A DNA stretch of 64,000 nt, from the NCBI GenBank assembly GCA_032718475.1, contig JAUCBJ010006756.1, positions 1-64,000 of the forward strand. The letters are read 5' to 3'. A program made the translations under genes and the position numbers. This stretch comes from Nemertoderma westbladi. Taxonomy: Eukaryota; Xenacoelomorpha; Nemertodermatida; Nemertodermatidae. The notes below the pieces were generated by a model. The model was not told where the DNA came from, did no database searches, and was given only the letters and a program-made list of their open reading frames with translations. This document shows, one piece after another, positions 21,635 through 33,602 of this stretch; position 1 is the stretch's first letter, and every line of letters starts with the position of its first letter.

Positions 21635-22533
21635 TTGGCAGCTCTGTTAATGTTGTTCCGCACATCAGCAGGCAGCTTACGCATTAACAATGCAGCGTAA
21701 ACGTAGCCGGCCGCGTCGACGTCAGCGCCCAAATTTTTTAGAGCCCGTAAATGCGACTCGTACGAAGCCCGAAAGGTTGATAAACCTTGAACAGTTCCTG
21801 CAGGTTCATCCATGTCGAAAAACGCATGTAACCGAGCCTGTACCAGTAACTCAGTATTCCCGTAAGTTTCAATTAATAGTTTGACAGCATCTGCATAATC
21901 AGAGTCTGTTCGATGAAAACCGCCTAATAATTCGGAGGCTTGGTCACTAAGACAACCGGTTAGGTAATTAAATTTCGTGGCATTACCAAGATCAGTTCGA
22001 TCGTGAACAGCGTCACGAAAACGATCCCAGAATTCGGACCACTCTAACACCTTACCTGAAAAATGTGGCAAGTTGAGGTTGGGTAGTTTATACTGTTTCG
22101 TTGGAGTTGGATGATACCCGCCATGGCTGTTGTTTGGGTTTGTAAACATGGCACCATGCTGGCCATAACCACCAACGTCATCAATAACGGAAGATGTATT
22201 CGTAGCCCCTCCAGCAACCAGTTGTGCTGTTCGGAGCAGTTTTGCGATGTTTTCGTCATAGCGACTGACTTCATCCAGCTCGTTAAATAAGTCATCATCG
22301 TCCCCGGTTTCTGTCACGAGGAGCTCGATTTTTTCACTGAATTCTCGAATGTTCTTCATTTGAACCTCCACGGAATTGATCTTAGCAAGAATCTCCTCCG
22401 TATTTGGATTCTTTGTGAACACCATCTGTCTAGTATCCATGTACAGAAGAACGTTTAATTCACCAGCAATGCGAGTCACAATAGACCTGTGCCCCCCACG
22501 CCGCCGCTTTAATTGCGTTAATGAATCTGACAT
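21544..22533 (-). CDS. gag: Element C gag (BEL/Pao capsid, DUF1759-type)
   Basis: 329 residues in this frame. The N-terminal ~110 residues are helical. The DUF1759-like capsid core begins near 150 with LPNLNLPHFSGKVLEWSEFW, followed by the TKFNYLTGCLSDQASELLGG and YGNTELLVQARL regions. The real capsid continues in the pol frame: after YWQLDS (near 21600-21640) this frame gives unrelated sequence to its stop, while the overlapping frame gives the expected acidic helical gag C-terminus. The change is one base backwards (-1). I see no standard slippery heptamer, so a single-base indel is more likely than programmed frameshifting. It starts 68 bp inside the 5' LTR end, the usual spacing. Confidence 0.93.
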   Translation of the reverse strand: MSDSLTQLKRRRGGHRSIVTRIAGELNVLLYMDTRQMVFTKNPNTEEILAKINSVEVQMKNIREFSEKIELLVTETGDDDDLFNELDEVSRYDENIAKLLRTAQLVAGGATNTSSVIDDVGGYGQHGAMFTNPNNSHGGYHPTPTKQYKLPNLNLPHFSGKVLEWSEFWDRFRDAVHDRTDLGNATKFNYLTGCLSDQASELLGGFHRTDSDYADAVKLLIETYGNTELLVQARLHAFFDMDEPAGTVQGLSTFRASYESHLRALKNLGADVDAAGYVYAALLMRKLPADVRNNINRAANCTYWQLDSLRLPCRKKLNSYAPTQILMTR

Positions 22534-22577
22534 AATAATTATTATACAGTACAGTTTATTTTAAGTTAAATTGGCCA

Positions 22578-22601
22578 TTTAATTAGGTCCAGGCACCAAA
22601 A
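22578..22601 (-). other. primer-binding site of element C
   Basis: On the minus strand the sequence right after the 5' LTR is TTTTGGTGCCTGGACC. TGG a few bases after the LTR, complementary to a tRNA CCA end, is the expected first-strand priming site. I cannot name the tRNA with confidence. Confidence 0.75.
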
Positions 22602-22879
22602 TGTAAGGGAAATACCCAAACATGAAACAGTACGACACTGTCAAGTATAATAAAACGTAAAAGGTCTCATAAACTAATAACTGTATAATATAATAAGATA
22701 GAACTGACAGGAATATAATATAACAGTATAGAACCACACAGTAAGGGACGCATCAGCTGGATAGCCCAATCACCATGATAGTCACTATGAATATAATCAA
22801 CTTACAATGAGTAAACTAATAACTACTATATATGGATAATATATGGATAATATATCTATACACGAATATATTTCGTACA
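22602..22879 (-). repeat. 5' LTR of element C
   Basis: 278 bp, the partner of 16235-16508. On the minus strand it begins TGTACGAAATATATTCG and ends CCCTTACA. The target duplication ACGAA follows at 22880-22884. Confidence 0.95.
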
Positions 22880-24720
22880 ACGAAATCCACCTTTGGATAA
22901 GAACTGGATAAGACTTTCAGCAACAGAAATGGCTTCTTGATGGCTGAATACTGAATGAAGGCAATCATCCACGTAAAAACTTAAAAGAATAATAACGAGG
23001 ATGGCTGTTTCGAAGAGATGTGAATGATCTTCCCCACACCTACGAAGAGTATTTGTGGCAACAGTGCTGGAGCCTCTAGCACCAAATATATGGCATAACA
23101 TTATGAATGTTTCTGTTACATCTGAGCCCTTTGCTTTCCAGAGAAATCTGAGACTATCACTGTCTGATGGAGGAACAAGAACTCTATGATACATGCTTTC
23201 AATATCACAGCTAAAGGCAACTGAGCCGATACGAAAACGTAGCAGTACACCAATGAGAGAGTTGATTAAATTTGGGCCTTCAGTTAGGTTATCATTTAAG
23301 CATGTTCCCTTGTAAGTCGCCGCACAATCATTAACGATTCTGATTTTGTTGGGTTTATTGTCATTTAGAACAAAATGATGAGGAAGATAGTAAGTTTGGT
23401 TAGAGACTGAGTCAACTTCTTCTGGAGACAAGCGTCGAGCATACCCCTGCTCTATGTACGAATCAATCTGCTGTTGATATTTGTCATAGATGTTAGGAAG
23501 CTTCTTGAATCTCTGAAGAAGACCTTGTAGGCGTTTTACAGCAAGAGGTTTATTATTATGTAAGTTTGGGGGTGGACTTTTCCACATCATAGCGACTTCA
23601 TACCTACCATTTATGAACTTGGTAGTTTTGTTTAATGTGTTGAGAGCTTCTAAGCAATCGCTGGAAGGGGATGGCTTATCATCACCAGGAAGAGAATGCA
23701 AGCAATTGCTAAGATCAGAGAATCCGAGGGAAAGTTCAATGTCAATGTTTTGTTTGATACATTGAGCTATATCTGAGTGACAGGAAGTGTCAAGATTATC
23801 AAAACACTCCACATAAGAAGAATGTTCGACTAAATTATCGCATATATCAATAGGACCCATTAAAGACCATCCAAATGGTGTTCTGACGGCAGAAGGCTGA
23901 TTACTCGGGTCTGGGGCCATAATGTACTCATTACGTTTCAGGGCTTGAGGATGATTCATACCAAGTAGGACTGAAATCATGTTGACATCAATGTCTGGAA
24001 TTGAATAAAGATCATCAGCAATTTCGTTGAGGTAAGAATAGTCACAAATTGTGACCTGTGAGATGTCTTGGGTATGAGCCTGTTGGAAATTATTTACTGA
24101 GTATACAATAGGTAGAAAAACCTGAAAATGAGGGTCTGAAGCAGGCATACCTTCGACTGGTGCAACTGAAACTGACACGACATCAACACTTCTAGCAGTA
24201 GAGTCAAATGCTGTTTTGAATGAACGATTACAGTTTTTCTTAACAAGATTTAACTTATCAGAAATTGACTGGTCAATAAAGGCACAAGTAGAACCTTCAT
24301 CTAATAGAGCATAGGTTGTAATATGCCTATCACCTGAGATTAATTTGATTGGGACAATAGATAGCCATGTCCTTTTATTGGAATGTGAGGTACTGAAAAT
24401 AGCTTGAAGGTTAGGACGAGTGATTATAATATTATCATTGATGTGATTCAAGGGTGATGAAATGCTCTTACTAGGTGTTGAAGATTTGTTTATTGATGCA
24501 ACAGCGACAGGATTAGAAGATGATACAATACTGGAAGTGGTTCCTGCCATTGATGAAGGGGTTGTAGGTTTTGTAACTTGAGGATCGTGTAAGATTGTGT
24601 GGTGTTTGCTACCATTGCATACCTTACAAAGTAATTTTGAATTACAACTTGAAAGCACATGTTTAAATGATAAACATCTGTGACATCCCTTCTCTCTGGA
24701 ATGAAATGCCACCTGTCCTT
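22880..24720 (-). pseudogene. pol: Element B pol, N-terminal half (nucleocapsid, protease, RT to the YVDD box)
   Basis: Open from about 24712 to the edge of element C. In order: Cys/His cluster CHRCLSFKHVLSSC...CKVCNGSKHHTILH (residues 10-42 of this frame); A17-type protease with YALLDEGST (Asp near 138; DEG in place of DTG/DSG is common in BEL/Pao); reverse transcriptase with CDIESMYHRV and FYVDDC (580-583). Shortly after KGGFR the frame runs into the LTR of C; the next codons of B are at 16234. The start shown by the frame is arbitrary because the upstream part lies in the gag frame: the break is -1, near 24712-24720, just before the Cys/His cluster. Confidence 0.92.
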
Positions 24721-27177
24721 GGGTGTTTTGCGCAGGAGCTCAGGACACTCACTTAGAAAGTGTTTCTCTTTACAGATACGACATGTGGGTAGTTGAAACT
24801 TATCATTAAGATTGGAAACAACATTTATGGAATTATCGAGAGTTGTAGATAATGTGGTAACCTTTGGCTTATCTACAGCATTAGAATTTGCTGATGAGCT
24901 ATACCGTTGATTGGAAGACTTGAATGTACTGCTGAATTGAGAATACGATGAGGGTTGTCGATAAAAGATTGGATCATTAACTTCATCAGCGATTCGCTTA
25001 ATGAAGTGAGCCACATTAATAAGACCTGGTTCAAGGTTATGCATTTCACGAAAGCGCATGGCCTCCCTAAGCCACCTGTTATATAGATGATCTGGAAGAT
25101 TATTGACAATTTTACGGAGGTTGTCTGGTGAATTCATAAGACAGTTGTTTTCTAATTGTTCCAAGATAGCTAGCTTATCCAAGATCTTATCAGCATAATC
25201 CCTAAGAGAAGTGCTTTGTTTTTGCCGTGAACCTGAAAGATCAACAGGACTTGTAAGTTCGGCAATTATTGATTCAATAATAGTGCTTGGGTGACCGTAC
25301 CTCTCATGTAGGCATTCCCAAGCTTTACTGTAACCATTAGCTGGTCCTTCATAACGGGCTACTAAGTCATGGGGTTTTCCTTGGGTAAACTGTAAGATAT
25401 AAGATAATTTCTCTGTGTCAGAAAGGGGTCGGACATCAATCTGGTTTCTGAAAGCTGATACAAAAGAAATGTATTTGGATACTTGACCATCGAAAATCGT
25501 TGGTTTAGGAAGTGGTAATGATATCCTTGCATTGAGACTTTCAAAGGCGGAGAGAGTGGCATCCATATTACTAGCGGTGTTGTTGCTATGTAAATTTGGA
25601 GCACCAGTAAAATTGTTTGATGCGATGGAATTATATGGGTTCCTAGTTGAATTATTGTTTGTATTACCAGTATAGGATAAACCAGGCTGAGGTATCACAG
25701 ATTGGTTAATATTGATTTGTGACTGGTTATTTGTGAACATGTAAGGAATTGACTGAGAAACGTTATTAGCAACAGGATAAGAATTGAAGTACTCAGTTGA
25801 CATGATTGGCGAAAGATTTGGGATAAAATTTTGTTGCGCAGAGGTAAGTGTATTTCCCCCCATAAAAGGGTTGGGAGGTACTTCTACACCGCGGGACATG
25901 ATTGAGGAAGTTGTTGTTGTAGGTATTTGGTTTGATGGAGCTGCATCTGTACCTCCGATGGTCATATGAGTTTTGGGTATTGAACTGGTTGATTGTTGTC
26001 CTGGCAAGATTGGGGATGGGGAAGGAATAAAGCTTTGGACATCAGGGTTCAGGGTTACAGACTTTACTGGGCCTGCTGGTTTGATGACCAAAGTTTCACT
26101 GAAATCAGTACCAGGTGAATTCTGAGGTGACTCTTGAAGGATATTTGAAGTTATTTTTGAACTGGAATGTTCAGGAAAAATATTATCGATCTGAGTTGCC
26201 ATCTCAGGATTCAAAAGTTTTAATTCCTGAGCAGCAAGACTTTCATTCAACTCAGCAATTTGTATTAGGCCACTACGTTGTTTATCCTGTAGTTGTTTGG
26301 TTATTTTAGATTGTTCAGCATCCAAATCGCACCGTAATTTTGTTAGTTTGCGTTCACTACTAGCCTTAAGAAATTTTAGAGTAGCATTTGCTGAAACTGA
26401 GCTGGCTGAGTGGCTTGCTGAGGATTTGTGGCTAGATTTACTGGAATTCTTGCTGATAATGGAATTCGACTTTTTTGATCTATGTAATACAGAAGACTGA
26501 CATAAGGACTCTTTAAAGAAAGGCAATTCAGATGATAAAAAACCCTTTGTCATATCAGGGTCTAAAAAGGTAGATGAACTTTGAGGACCCTTAAAACTCA
26601 TTACACTACCCGTACCAGAACCAACTTCATCTGAACATTTTGGTGCCAATACAGATAGTGGTTCAGATTGGTCACATTTGTAATGGTATATATTATTCAT
26701 GCGTTTCAGTTTTTCAGATAAAATCGTAACTTCCCCATTGTATTTACTTTGTAAATTTTCTGCTACTTCAGAATAGCCTAAATCATAAAGTTTGAGTATT
26801 GCTGTATTATATTCTTCCGAAATTGAATGGATCATAGATTTACATTTATTTAAATTAATTTCTAAAGAGTTTAAGTTTGACATTTCTAAACTTGATTCTT
26901 TATTGAAGGAATTATAACATTTCGAAAAATGAGATTTGTAACCAGATACTGACCGCTTTACAGAATTTATGACATCGACTTCCGATGTCGGGGGCCTAGA
27001 TCTAGGCCTACATACAGGGCCATCATTCCTACCTTTGTTACCAACATCCTGTTCCTGATTGGTTTGGATCCCACCTGAATCAGATAATCCATGTCCACTG
27101 GGATTGGTTGGCAATCCCAGGGTATCACTATTGATGACAGTTGCATCAAGATCTTCTTCGCCCGTCGTCCTCGACAT
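24720..27177 (-). pseudogene. gag: Element B gag (DUF1759-type capsid with long N-terminal region)
   Basis: About 820 residues before the frame break. The N-terminal half is Ser/Lys-rich with helical, coiled-coil-like stretches (about 270-330: SSERKLTKLRCDLDAEQSKI) and a Pro/Asn/Thr-rich linker. The DUF1759-like capsid core starts near 550 with LPKPTIFDGQVSKYISFVSAFRN and goes through LREAMRFREMHNLEP. A zinc knuckle CRICKEKHFLSEC begins at 799. The reading frame after about residue 823 (down to the stop at 24490) is out of frame and meaningless. The length is well above the ~400-500 residues common for BEL/Pao gag because of the N-terminal extension. Confidence 0.88.
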
Positions 27178-28009
27178 GCTGTGTTCCTGCGTTGTCAGTA
27201 CAGCAGTATATACCTGATTGCGAACCCAGTCAGCTGCAGCTCGTAGAACGGAATTGATCTCTGAAGCTGAACGTAGTTATTCGCGGTACCGGTATTATCG
27301 ATGGTATCGCGGTTTGAATTAAAGGCCTAAGGGTCTAATATTTAGGGGAGTATGGGCTGACAGGCTGACATAGGCTTAGCAGAAGATGGAAGCTTAAAGG
27401 CAGTGCAGTAGGCTATATGTCTGATATGTACGGCAATACTGTAGGCAATACTAGGCCTATAGGGCCTAATAATATTGTACCGGTACGTATTTATCAAGTT
27501 CCTGAGTTCTGATTACAACAGTACAAACTAATAGTTGGATAAGCGTATGCTAGAAAACTGACCTGAATTTATGTATAGCTGTCTGGCCTACCAGCAGGTT
27601 TCTAGGCCTACCTACAAAATAATCTTGAAAGTCTGATATTGGACTATACAGATACAGAGATACATTTACAGGAACATAGGCCTATGCAATCTCGATTACA
27701 GTACACAATAGGATGATAGGGCAGTCAGGCAGTAGGACCATATGGGGCCTAGGCTGCTAGATACCATAAGGCTTATATTGTAATAAGCATATCTGCAGAT
27801 CTGCCTATATATGTATATATATATCTGATGTACCGGTCTGCCGGTACTACTGCTACTGTAGTAGGCAGGGCTGCAGGGTGAAGGAATGCCGGAATATTTG
27901 AAATGTCTAACTGTCTGAATATGTGTAGAGTACCGGTAAGGTAGCTTAAAAAATTAAATTTGGTTATAATGGAATGACTGAATCATATTCGATTAAAATT
28001 TGGTTATAA
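27178..28009 (-). other. 5' leader of element B
   Basis: Non-coding, rich in AGGCCTA words. Next to the LTR the minus strand reads TTATAACCAAATTTTAATC, and AAATTTGGTTATAATG occurs twice on the plus strand (27957 and 27997, 40 bp apart). No TGG-type primer site is visible at the LTR edge, unlike element C, so priming may use another mechanism or the site has been rearranged. Confidence 0.65.
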
Positions 28010-28591
28010 TGTTCGCGGCGGAACTACTGAACTGAGTAATCTGATGATGAACTGAAATGTGTACTGTATCTGCATTCTAATTCTATTGAGAACAAACTTG
28101 GAAACAAAAAAACGCCGCTAAACTATGTTCCATTTTGGTTGATCGCTAATTCTGTCTGCATGGACTGATGGAAAAGGTTTAAAGACAGTTGTTGTGACAT
28201 CTTACATTTTATTTGGAAATGTAGTAATTGTAATTACCATAGGCGAATGAATATGACTAAACTAAAGTATCTAAATATTATACTGCCGGACTGGATATTA
28301 TCTAAAGTAAAGATCTACTAAGGCTGCAATGTCTGAATGTAAAAGAAAGGGTGCTGAATTCTGAATGAAGGAGTACTGAAGTAGGAAAGCGGAAAAGGCA
28401 GAAAAAGTAATAACCAAATTTGTGGGAAAAATGTTGTGATTGAAATAGAATACAGAATGAATCGGAAAGTCTGATGGTTGAGCTTTATATACGGTCTGAA
28501 TCTGAATGCTGATTGGTTACTCTATTCTGAGACATACTGTACAGTATGTCGAATAAATATATTTGTTGAAAATGGCATTTCGCCGATGACA
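28010..28591 (-). repeat. 5' LTR of element B
   Basis: 582 bp, the partner of 11856-12428. On the minus strand it begins TGTCATCGGCG and ends CCGCCGCGAACA. The target duplication GGAAG is at 28592-28596. ORFs read through this LTR (for example from 28833) are continuations of D pol into B and have no meaning. Confidence 0.94.
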
Positions 28592-30430
28592 GGAAGAGTA
28601 TCTTGCCTTCCATAGTTTCCGGAGAGTTCTCTGTCTCTTTCCAGTAAACATAAACGACCAACTGGGCGATTGAGCTGCTGTGTCTCGAAGACAATTCCCG
28701 GTTTCTTAAAGTTACGTTGCATGACGACGAGTTCTACCGATCGCACCAAACCATCATCCGAGATATGAGTCTCGATGATACGACCTGTCTGCCACTGCTT
28801 ACGTGGAAGATCTGAATCCACAATAAGGACCATGTCTCCAGCGCTGACGTTTTCTTGCTGCGCAAACCACTTAGTTCGAAGTTATAGCGTAGGCAGATAA
28901 TGTTTTTCGAAATGGTCAGCGAAACGACGGGATAACAACTGCATAAGTTGCCAAGTTTGCCGGCAGTATTCGTCTCCGTCCGTGATTTCCGATCGTGGGA
29001 GCATGGCTACAGGTTTCTTCAGTAGGAAGTGCGCGGGTGTCAGCGCTTCCAGGGAATCGGGACTCGATGAGACTGGCATAAGCGGTCTCTCGTTGAGATA
29101 GGCGGCGATTTCCTCCATTAACGCCTGCAAAAGTTCGTCGGTGAGATACGCGCGGCACGGCACTATAAAGTGAAATGCGGTCTTCACGCTCCTGATTAAT
29201 CTCTCACAACTTCCTCCCCACCAAGGGGCGTCGGCGGCGTTGAAGGTCCAGCTAGACGCTGTTACCCTTAGCTGATCGTCCACCTGTCTTTGGTTCCAAT
29301 CCTTGACGTAAGCCTTGATTTCATTGTTGGCACCAATGAAGTTAGTTCCCTTATCAGATCTCATCGTGTTACTAGTTCCAAAGCGAGCGATCTGTCGGCG
29401 TAAGCTCAATATGAAGCTATTGGTAGGTAAATCGTTCACCATATCAAGATGGATAGCTCTACAAGTCATACAGACAAAGATGACACACCATCTCTTGACT
29501 ATAGTCCTAGCACGATATACTTCAATAGGGCCAAATAGATCCACACCGGTATTAGTAAAGGGTGGTTCATAGAAGCTTACTCGTTCCCTAGGTAATTCTG
29601 CCTCTCGCTGTGTTAAAGGCCTACTGAATGCTTTCCTACAGGGTATGCAGTTCCTAAGAACTTGGTTCAGAGCTCTACGGGGTTTATAAAAATAATAGCG
29701 AGTTTGAATTTCGCTAAGAACTCGTTCTCTACCAGCATGATAAAGCTTACTGTGAACATCTACAATCATCTTGATTTGTATTTCAAGATTTCTAATGAGT
29801 ATGGGAAACTGAGTGTCAAAGGATAATGGAGCATTAGTTAGTCTTCCTCCAACACGTATTAACCCATCTATCATTGTGCTAGAGAAACGATCCCTTAAGC
29901 GCATCTGTGGATTTCTCAACAACAGGAAATACTTATCGGAATCCTCATAGCATTGCAGGAGTCTCAGTATCTGCTTATTGGTTTCTTCATGCTCCTGGTA
30001 ACTGATCTTCTCCTTCAGAAACCTGTCGGATATCTTGTATTTGGGAAGATCTTTAACAACATGGACCTGCGCAGATGTCAGTGGAGCAGTATCACTAGTG
30101 GTCTTCGTCCTGGAGTAGTGATGATGAAAACATCGCTTTAAATATGTAACGGCCTTACAGAGCCGATTCCAGGAACTATAATGATGTATCGCTCTCTGCA
30201 GGAGAGGTGAGAGTCCTTGCGAGACGTCTGGTATTCCAGATTTCCAATCCCTCTCTCCTAACCAGTCTGGAGTATCTATCAGTTCTTGTGGAGTTGCTCC
30301 CCTGGAGGCGATGTCGGCCAGATTAATCGTTCCGGGGCAATGTCTCCATTGATCTATCTTCGTGCGACTAAATATAATGGCTACTCTGTTGGTAATGAAG
30401 ACGCTGAACTGACAGACTTCATTGGGTAAA
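28592..30430 (-). pseudogene. pol: Element D pol, C-terminal half (end of RNase H, integrase, DUF5641-like)
   Basis: One continuous frame runs from about 30430 to a stop at 28882, without a start codon of its own. It begins with the FITNRVAIIF region and the NLADIASRG motif, continues through the integrase zinc domain (HxxxxH near 29745, CIPC near 29650) and the core with Asp in NTGVDLFG, Asp in MRSDKGTNF and Glu in GGSCERLI: the DDE triad is complete. After the in-frame stop at 28882-28884 the same frame resumes (28833 on) with DLPRKQWQTGRIIE and PVGRLCLLE, the C-terminal tail, and meets element B at 28592. The last codons are at 11855-11802. Confidence 0.9.
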
Positions 30431-33400
30431 CTTCATCGAGTAAAGCATCGGTCCAATAGACAGTTTTCTCCAGTGGATAGTCGATCTGTTCTGTTACATT
30501 CCATCCGATGGCTGTAGCGTATAGAGCCGCCTTTAACTCCGCTCGAGGAACTTTCAACTTGTTGTTTATCAAGGCCTTAGAGGTAACCAAGGTGACCTTG
30601 ATTCCATCCGGAGTTTCAACTCTCAGGTAGGCTACTATACCTATTCCCATATCGCTGGCGTCTCCAAACACATGGAGTTGATAAGAATACGTAGGGAGAA
30701 CATGACCAAAATATGAATGGGAAATTATAAAGTTCTCGATGGCTGGTAGATAATCTTCCCATTTCATCCACTTCTTTAATAGTTCTCCCTTAAGTGGATC
30801 GTCCCATGAGTGGTTTTCAAGCCACATTTGTTGTACTAAACTCCGAGCAATCAATATAACTGGGCTAATAAATCCCAATGGATCGAAATAAGTGCTCAGG
30901 ATACTTAGACAAATCCGTTTAGTCCGAACTGGATTATCTCGCTGTTTTAGCTGGAAAAACAGGATATCTCTCTCTGTGTCCCATTTCAAACCAAGTGTCT
31001 TGGTTTCTGGAAGATCGTCTTTGATTAGGTCTAGATCTTTAACTCCTCGATCTTCTACCGGGATCGATTCCAGAAACTCACGGGAGTTGCTGGTGAATTT
31101 AGTTAATCGAAATCCACCTCTTTTTAAGCACTCTACCATTCCTTTGGCGACATCAATGGCTTCTTCCACTGATGGGAGGGACTTTAAATTGTCGTCCATG
31201 TATATATCCCGTTTGATGTTGTCGATCACCTCTTTAGAGAAGGCGTCCCGGTTGTCATCAGCAGTGGTGCGCACTACTGAGCAGGCGTTTGAAGGGCTCG
31301 AGATGATCCCAAAAGCCTGGATGGTCATCCAGTACTCCACCGGTTTCTGGTTGAGGTCTCCCTCAGGCCACCACAGAAATCGTAGGCTGTCTCGATCCCT
31401 ATCCAGCGCCTTAACTTGTAAGAACATGCCTATATCTGAGGCAAAAGCGATTGAATATTGTCGTAATCTTAAGAGTATTCCCAACAAGGATTGGAGTAAG
31501 TTGGGTCCTGGCAACAACTCGGAATTGAGGGATTGGCCCATGTAGAGGGCGGAGCCGTCAAATACTACCCGGACTTCGTTGGGTTTACTGGGTTTGGGAA
31601 CGTAATGATGTGTAAGATAGTACGTTCTCGCAGTTATGGGTGTTTCTTCTGGTACTCGCTCCGCATATCCCTTGTCAATAAATTTCTTCAACTGAATTTT
31701 GTACATTTCCTTAGCTGAAGCATTTGCCGTAAGGCGTCGATGTAGTTGCGCAAATATTTTCTCCGCCAAAGGTCGGTTGTTTATAAATATAGGTTCTCGC
31801 TTTCGAAATGGCAGACCAATTTCATATCTAACTTGATCTTTAAGAAAAAGTGTAGTTGTTTCCTGTATCTGCTTGGCTCTTTCTTCTTCTACTGATAGGG
31901 CCTTATCGTAGGAATTGGGCTCTACAGCCTCTTGAGTAAAGAATCGTACGGCATGTTCATCCCGAGTCTTCACGTTGTAGCGAACTATCACGTCATTCAG
32001 TTCGCCGTTATAGTCGACTGGTCCTGATGGACGAATGAGGAGTTGACATAGGTTCACTTGGTTTTGCCAAGTTTCGTTTTCCGTAAGGAGGTCGATGGTA
32101 TTCTCCTTGTCGAAGAGTTGGTGGATATCGTCATTATCTGAGGAGTATGGTGTTCCCTCAGTTGTGTCGTCTACCTCACTGCTCTCCGCTTCCCATTCAC
32201 TTACCTGGTAGACCCGTTCTTTGGGTAACCTTTCCATGAGAGTTCTATGGGAAGGGCCAGTAAAGTACCAACCTACTCTAGTTCTTCCCGCATAGGTTTG
32301 TAGTGGTTGCGGTTGAGCAGGCCGTTTCTCCAATGTCTCAAGCACCTCATGCGCATTTTGGACGATGAGTATTTGCACTCCAGGGTAGTCTGTGTTGAAT
32401 CTAGGTATCTTATGCTGCTGGGTGAAATCGTCCTCATCCCAGTTATAAGGTTCCACTTGGCTGGTAGCGAAGTTCTTTATCGCCACCATTTTTACTGACC
32501 TTATACTGTGTTCTCCTAGTTCATCCTGGGGGGTGGACAACGCACCTACATAGTAATCTGCAATTACTGTAGATTTCCAAACCTGCATAATTCCTGACAT
32601 GTTTAACTTAGTTCGGAACTTGGGTTGTCCAGCAAAGATGTCTTCGGCTAGTTCTTTGTTGATGAATGTTCCTGTGCTGCCGGAGTCAAGGAGGGCGTTC
32701 ACTATATAACTCTTTTTAGGCCCGTGGACTCTCAACTGCACTACGGGAAATTCTCGGATTCCTACATTGGAAGTTGGTGCTTTCCAAGATGGTTGTCGGT
32801 CAGGAGCAGTTGGGGGAAGCTCACTATCGGTTTCTTTCTCATACGTAAGTGCTCGATACACTGCGGTATTTATTAGGTAACAGGATTCGTTTTCGTCGGA
32901 GAATTCATCCGTATAGAATCCTTCCATCTCAGAACTTTGGTCCGTGTTGTTCACATCACTGAATTGGACATGTAGTTCGGGCTCACTTACCTGACTCGGG
33001 CTGTTTCTTTCGAATTCAGTGTGCAACAAGATATGATGTTTCGTGCCGCACTTTGCACACCTTGCGTCAGAGTAACAGGTTCGCCGTTGGTGTCCTTGTC
33101 TGAGGCAATTATAACACAACCGCTTATCCCACATGACTTCACGTCTATCTTGTAGTGATTTCTTTAAAAATTTATCACACACACTTAAATGGTGGGGCCC
33201 GTCGCACAGCGCACAATTTGGTTTGATGTTACTCACCTTACCTTGGGTAACGTTGTGCACTCTCGTTCTTTCCTCGGGCTTTCTTCCGTGAACTCTATTA
33301 GGAGACGTAGGAGGAGTTTTTGTTACCTGTTCTCTCCTGTCATTGGTTCGAGACTTAAATTTACTTACGTCTTTAGGCGCTTTGTTGACATAGTAAGATC

Positions 33401-33590
33401 TTTCTGTGTCTTTCCCGCTGTCCTCTTCTTGAGAAGCCTGGCTTTCGCCATCGTCTGTATAACACACTGGTGTTACCTTTCTCCTAGAAACGGGTTTCTC
33501 ACTTACCTTATTTTCCGGTGTCTTCTCTCTGGACTGCTTTAGGAGCTGTAATTTTACTTCTCCATCTAAGAATGACATGAGATCGGCCAT
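30381..33590 (-). pseudogene. pol: Element D pol, N-terminal half (nucleocapsid, protease, RT, RNase H start)
   Basis: 1,069 residues. A gag-end helix is followed by Cys/His clusters CALCDGPHHLSVC (126-138), CYNCLRQGHQRRTC (159-172) and CAKCGTKHH (178-186). Protease LLDSGSTGTFI is at 301-311. RT spans about 600-900 with LLPGPNLLQSLLGILLRLRQ and the box YMDD at 797-800. The first catalytic Asp (SDIGMFLQV, 719) is followed by one residue fewer than the usual DIExM pattern, which may be a 3-bp deletion. RNase H starts at HVFGDASD (~975). The frame is lost near 30420 and the protein continues in 28592-30430. An in-frame TGA at 33603-33605 separates it from gag. Confidence 0.9.
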
Positions 33591-33602
33591 GGTAGGGTCT
33601 TG

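Larger units (their letters stand above)
16235..22879 (-). mobile_element. Element C: near-intact BEL/Pao LTR retrotransposon
   Basis: 6,645 bp, flanked by ACGAA at 16230-16234 and 22880-22884, inserted in the RT region of element B. LTRs of 274 and 278 bp differ only around one short TATGGATAATA segment. Minus-strand order is 5' LTR, primer-binding site, gag, pol, polypurine tract, 3' LTR. All catalytic domains are present and open, and the single lesion seen is a frame change between gag and pol. It is the youngest insertion in the nest. Confidence 0.96.
11856..28591 (-). mobile_element. Element B: BEL/Pao LTR retrotransposon, interrupted by element C
   Basis: Flanked by GGAAG at 11851-11855 and 28592-28596. 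LTRs are 11856-12428 and 28010-28591. Minus-strand order is 5' LTR, 0.8-kb leader, gag (27177 to about 24720), pol (to 22880; interrupted by C; resumes at 16234 and ends at 13619), a 1.2-kb repeat-bearing 3' region, polypurine tract and 3' LTR. Net length without C is about 10.1 kb. It is inactive: a frame change at the gag-pol junction, a stop at 14601, a fold-back mutation at 13919-13963, and C in the RT region. Confidence 0.93.

Noticed and set aside
24490-24720. Programmed -1 frameshift in element B
   Set aside because: No canonical slippery heptamer is seen, and B carries other clear lesions, so an indel is simpler.
11786-28833. Treating the D-type gag-pol as a separate LTR element with an LTR starting near 11788 (purine tract followed by TGTGAC)
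   Set aside because: No second copy of the supposed LTR is found right of gag, although an element nested in D would have to be younger than D's ~1%-divergent LTRs. Kept only as an alternative.
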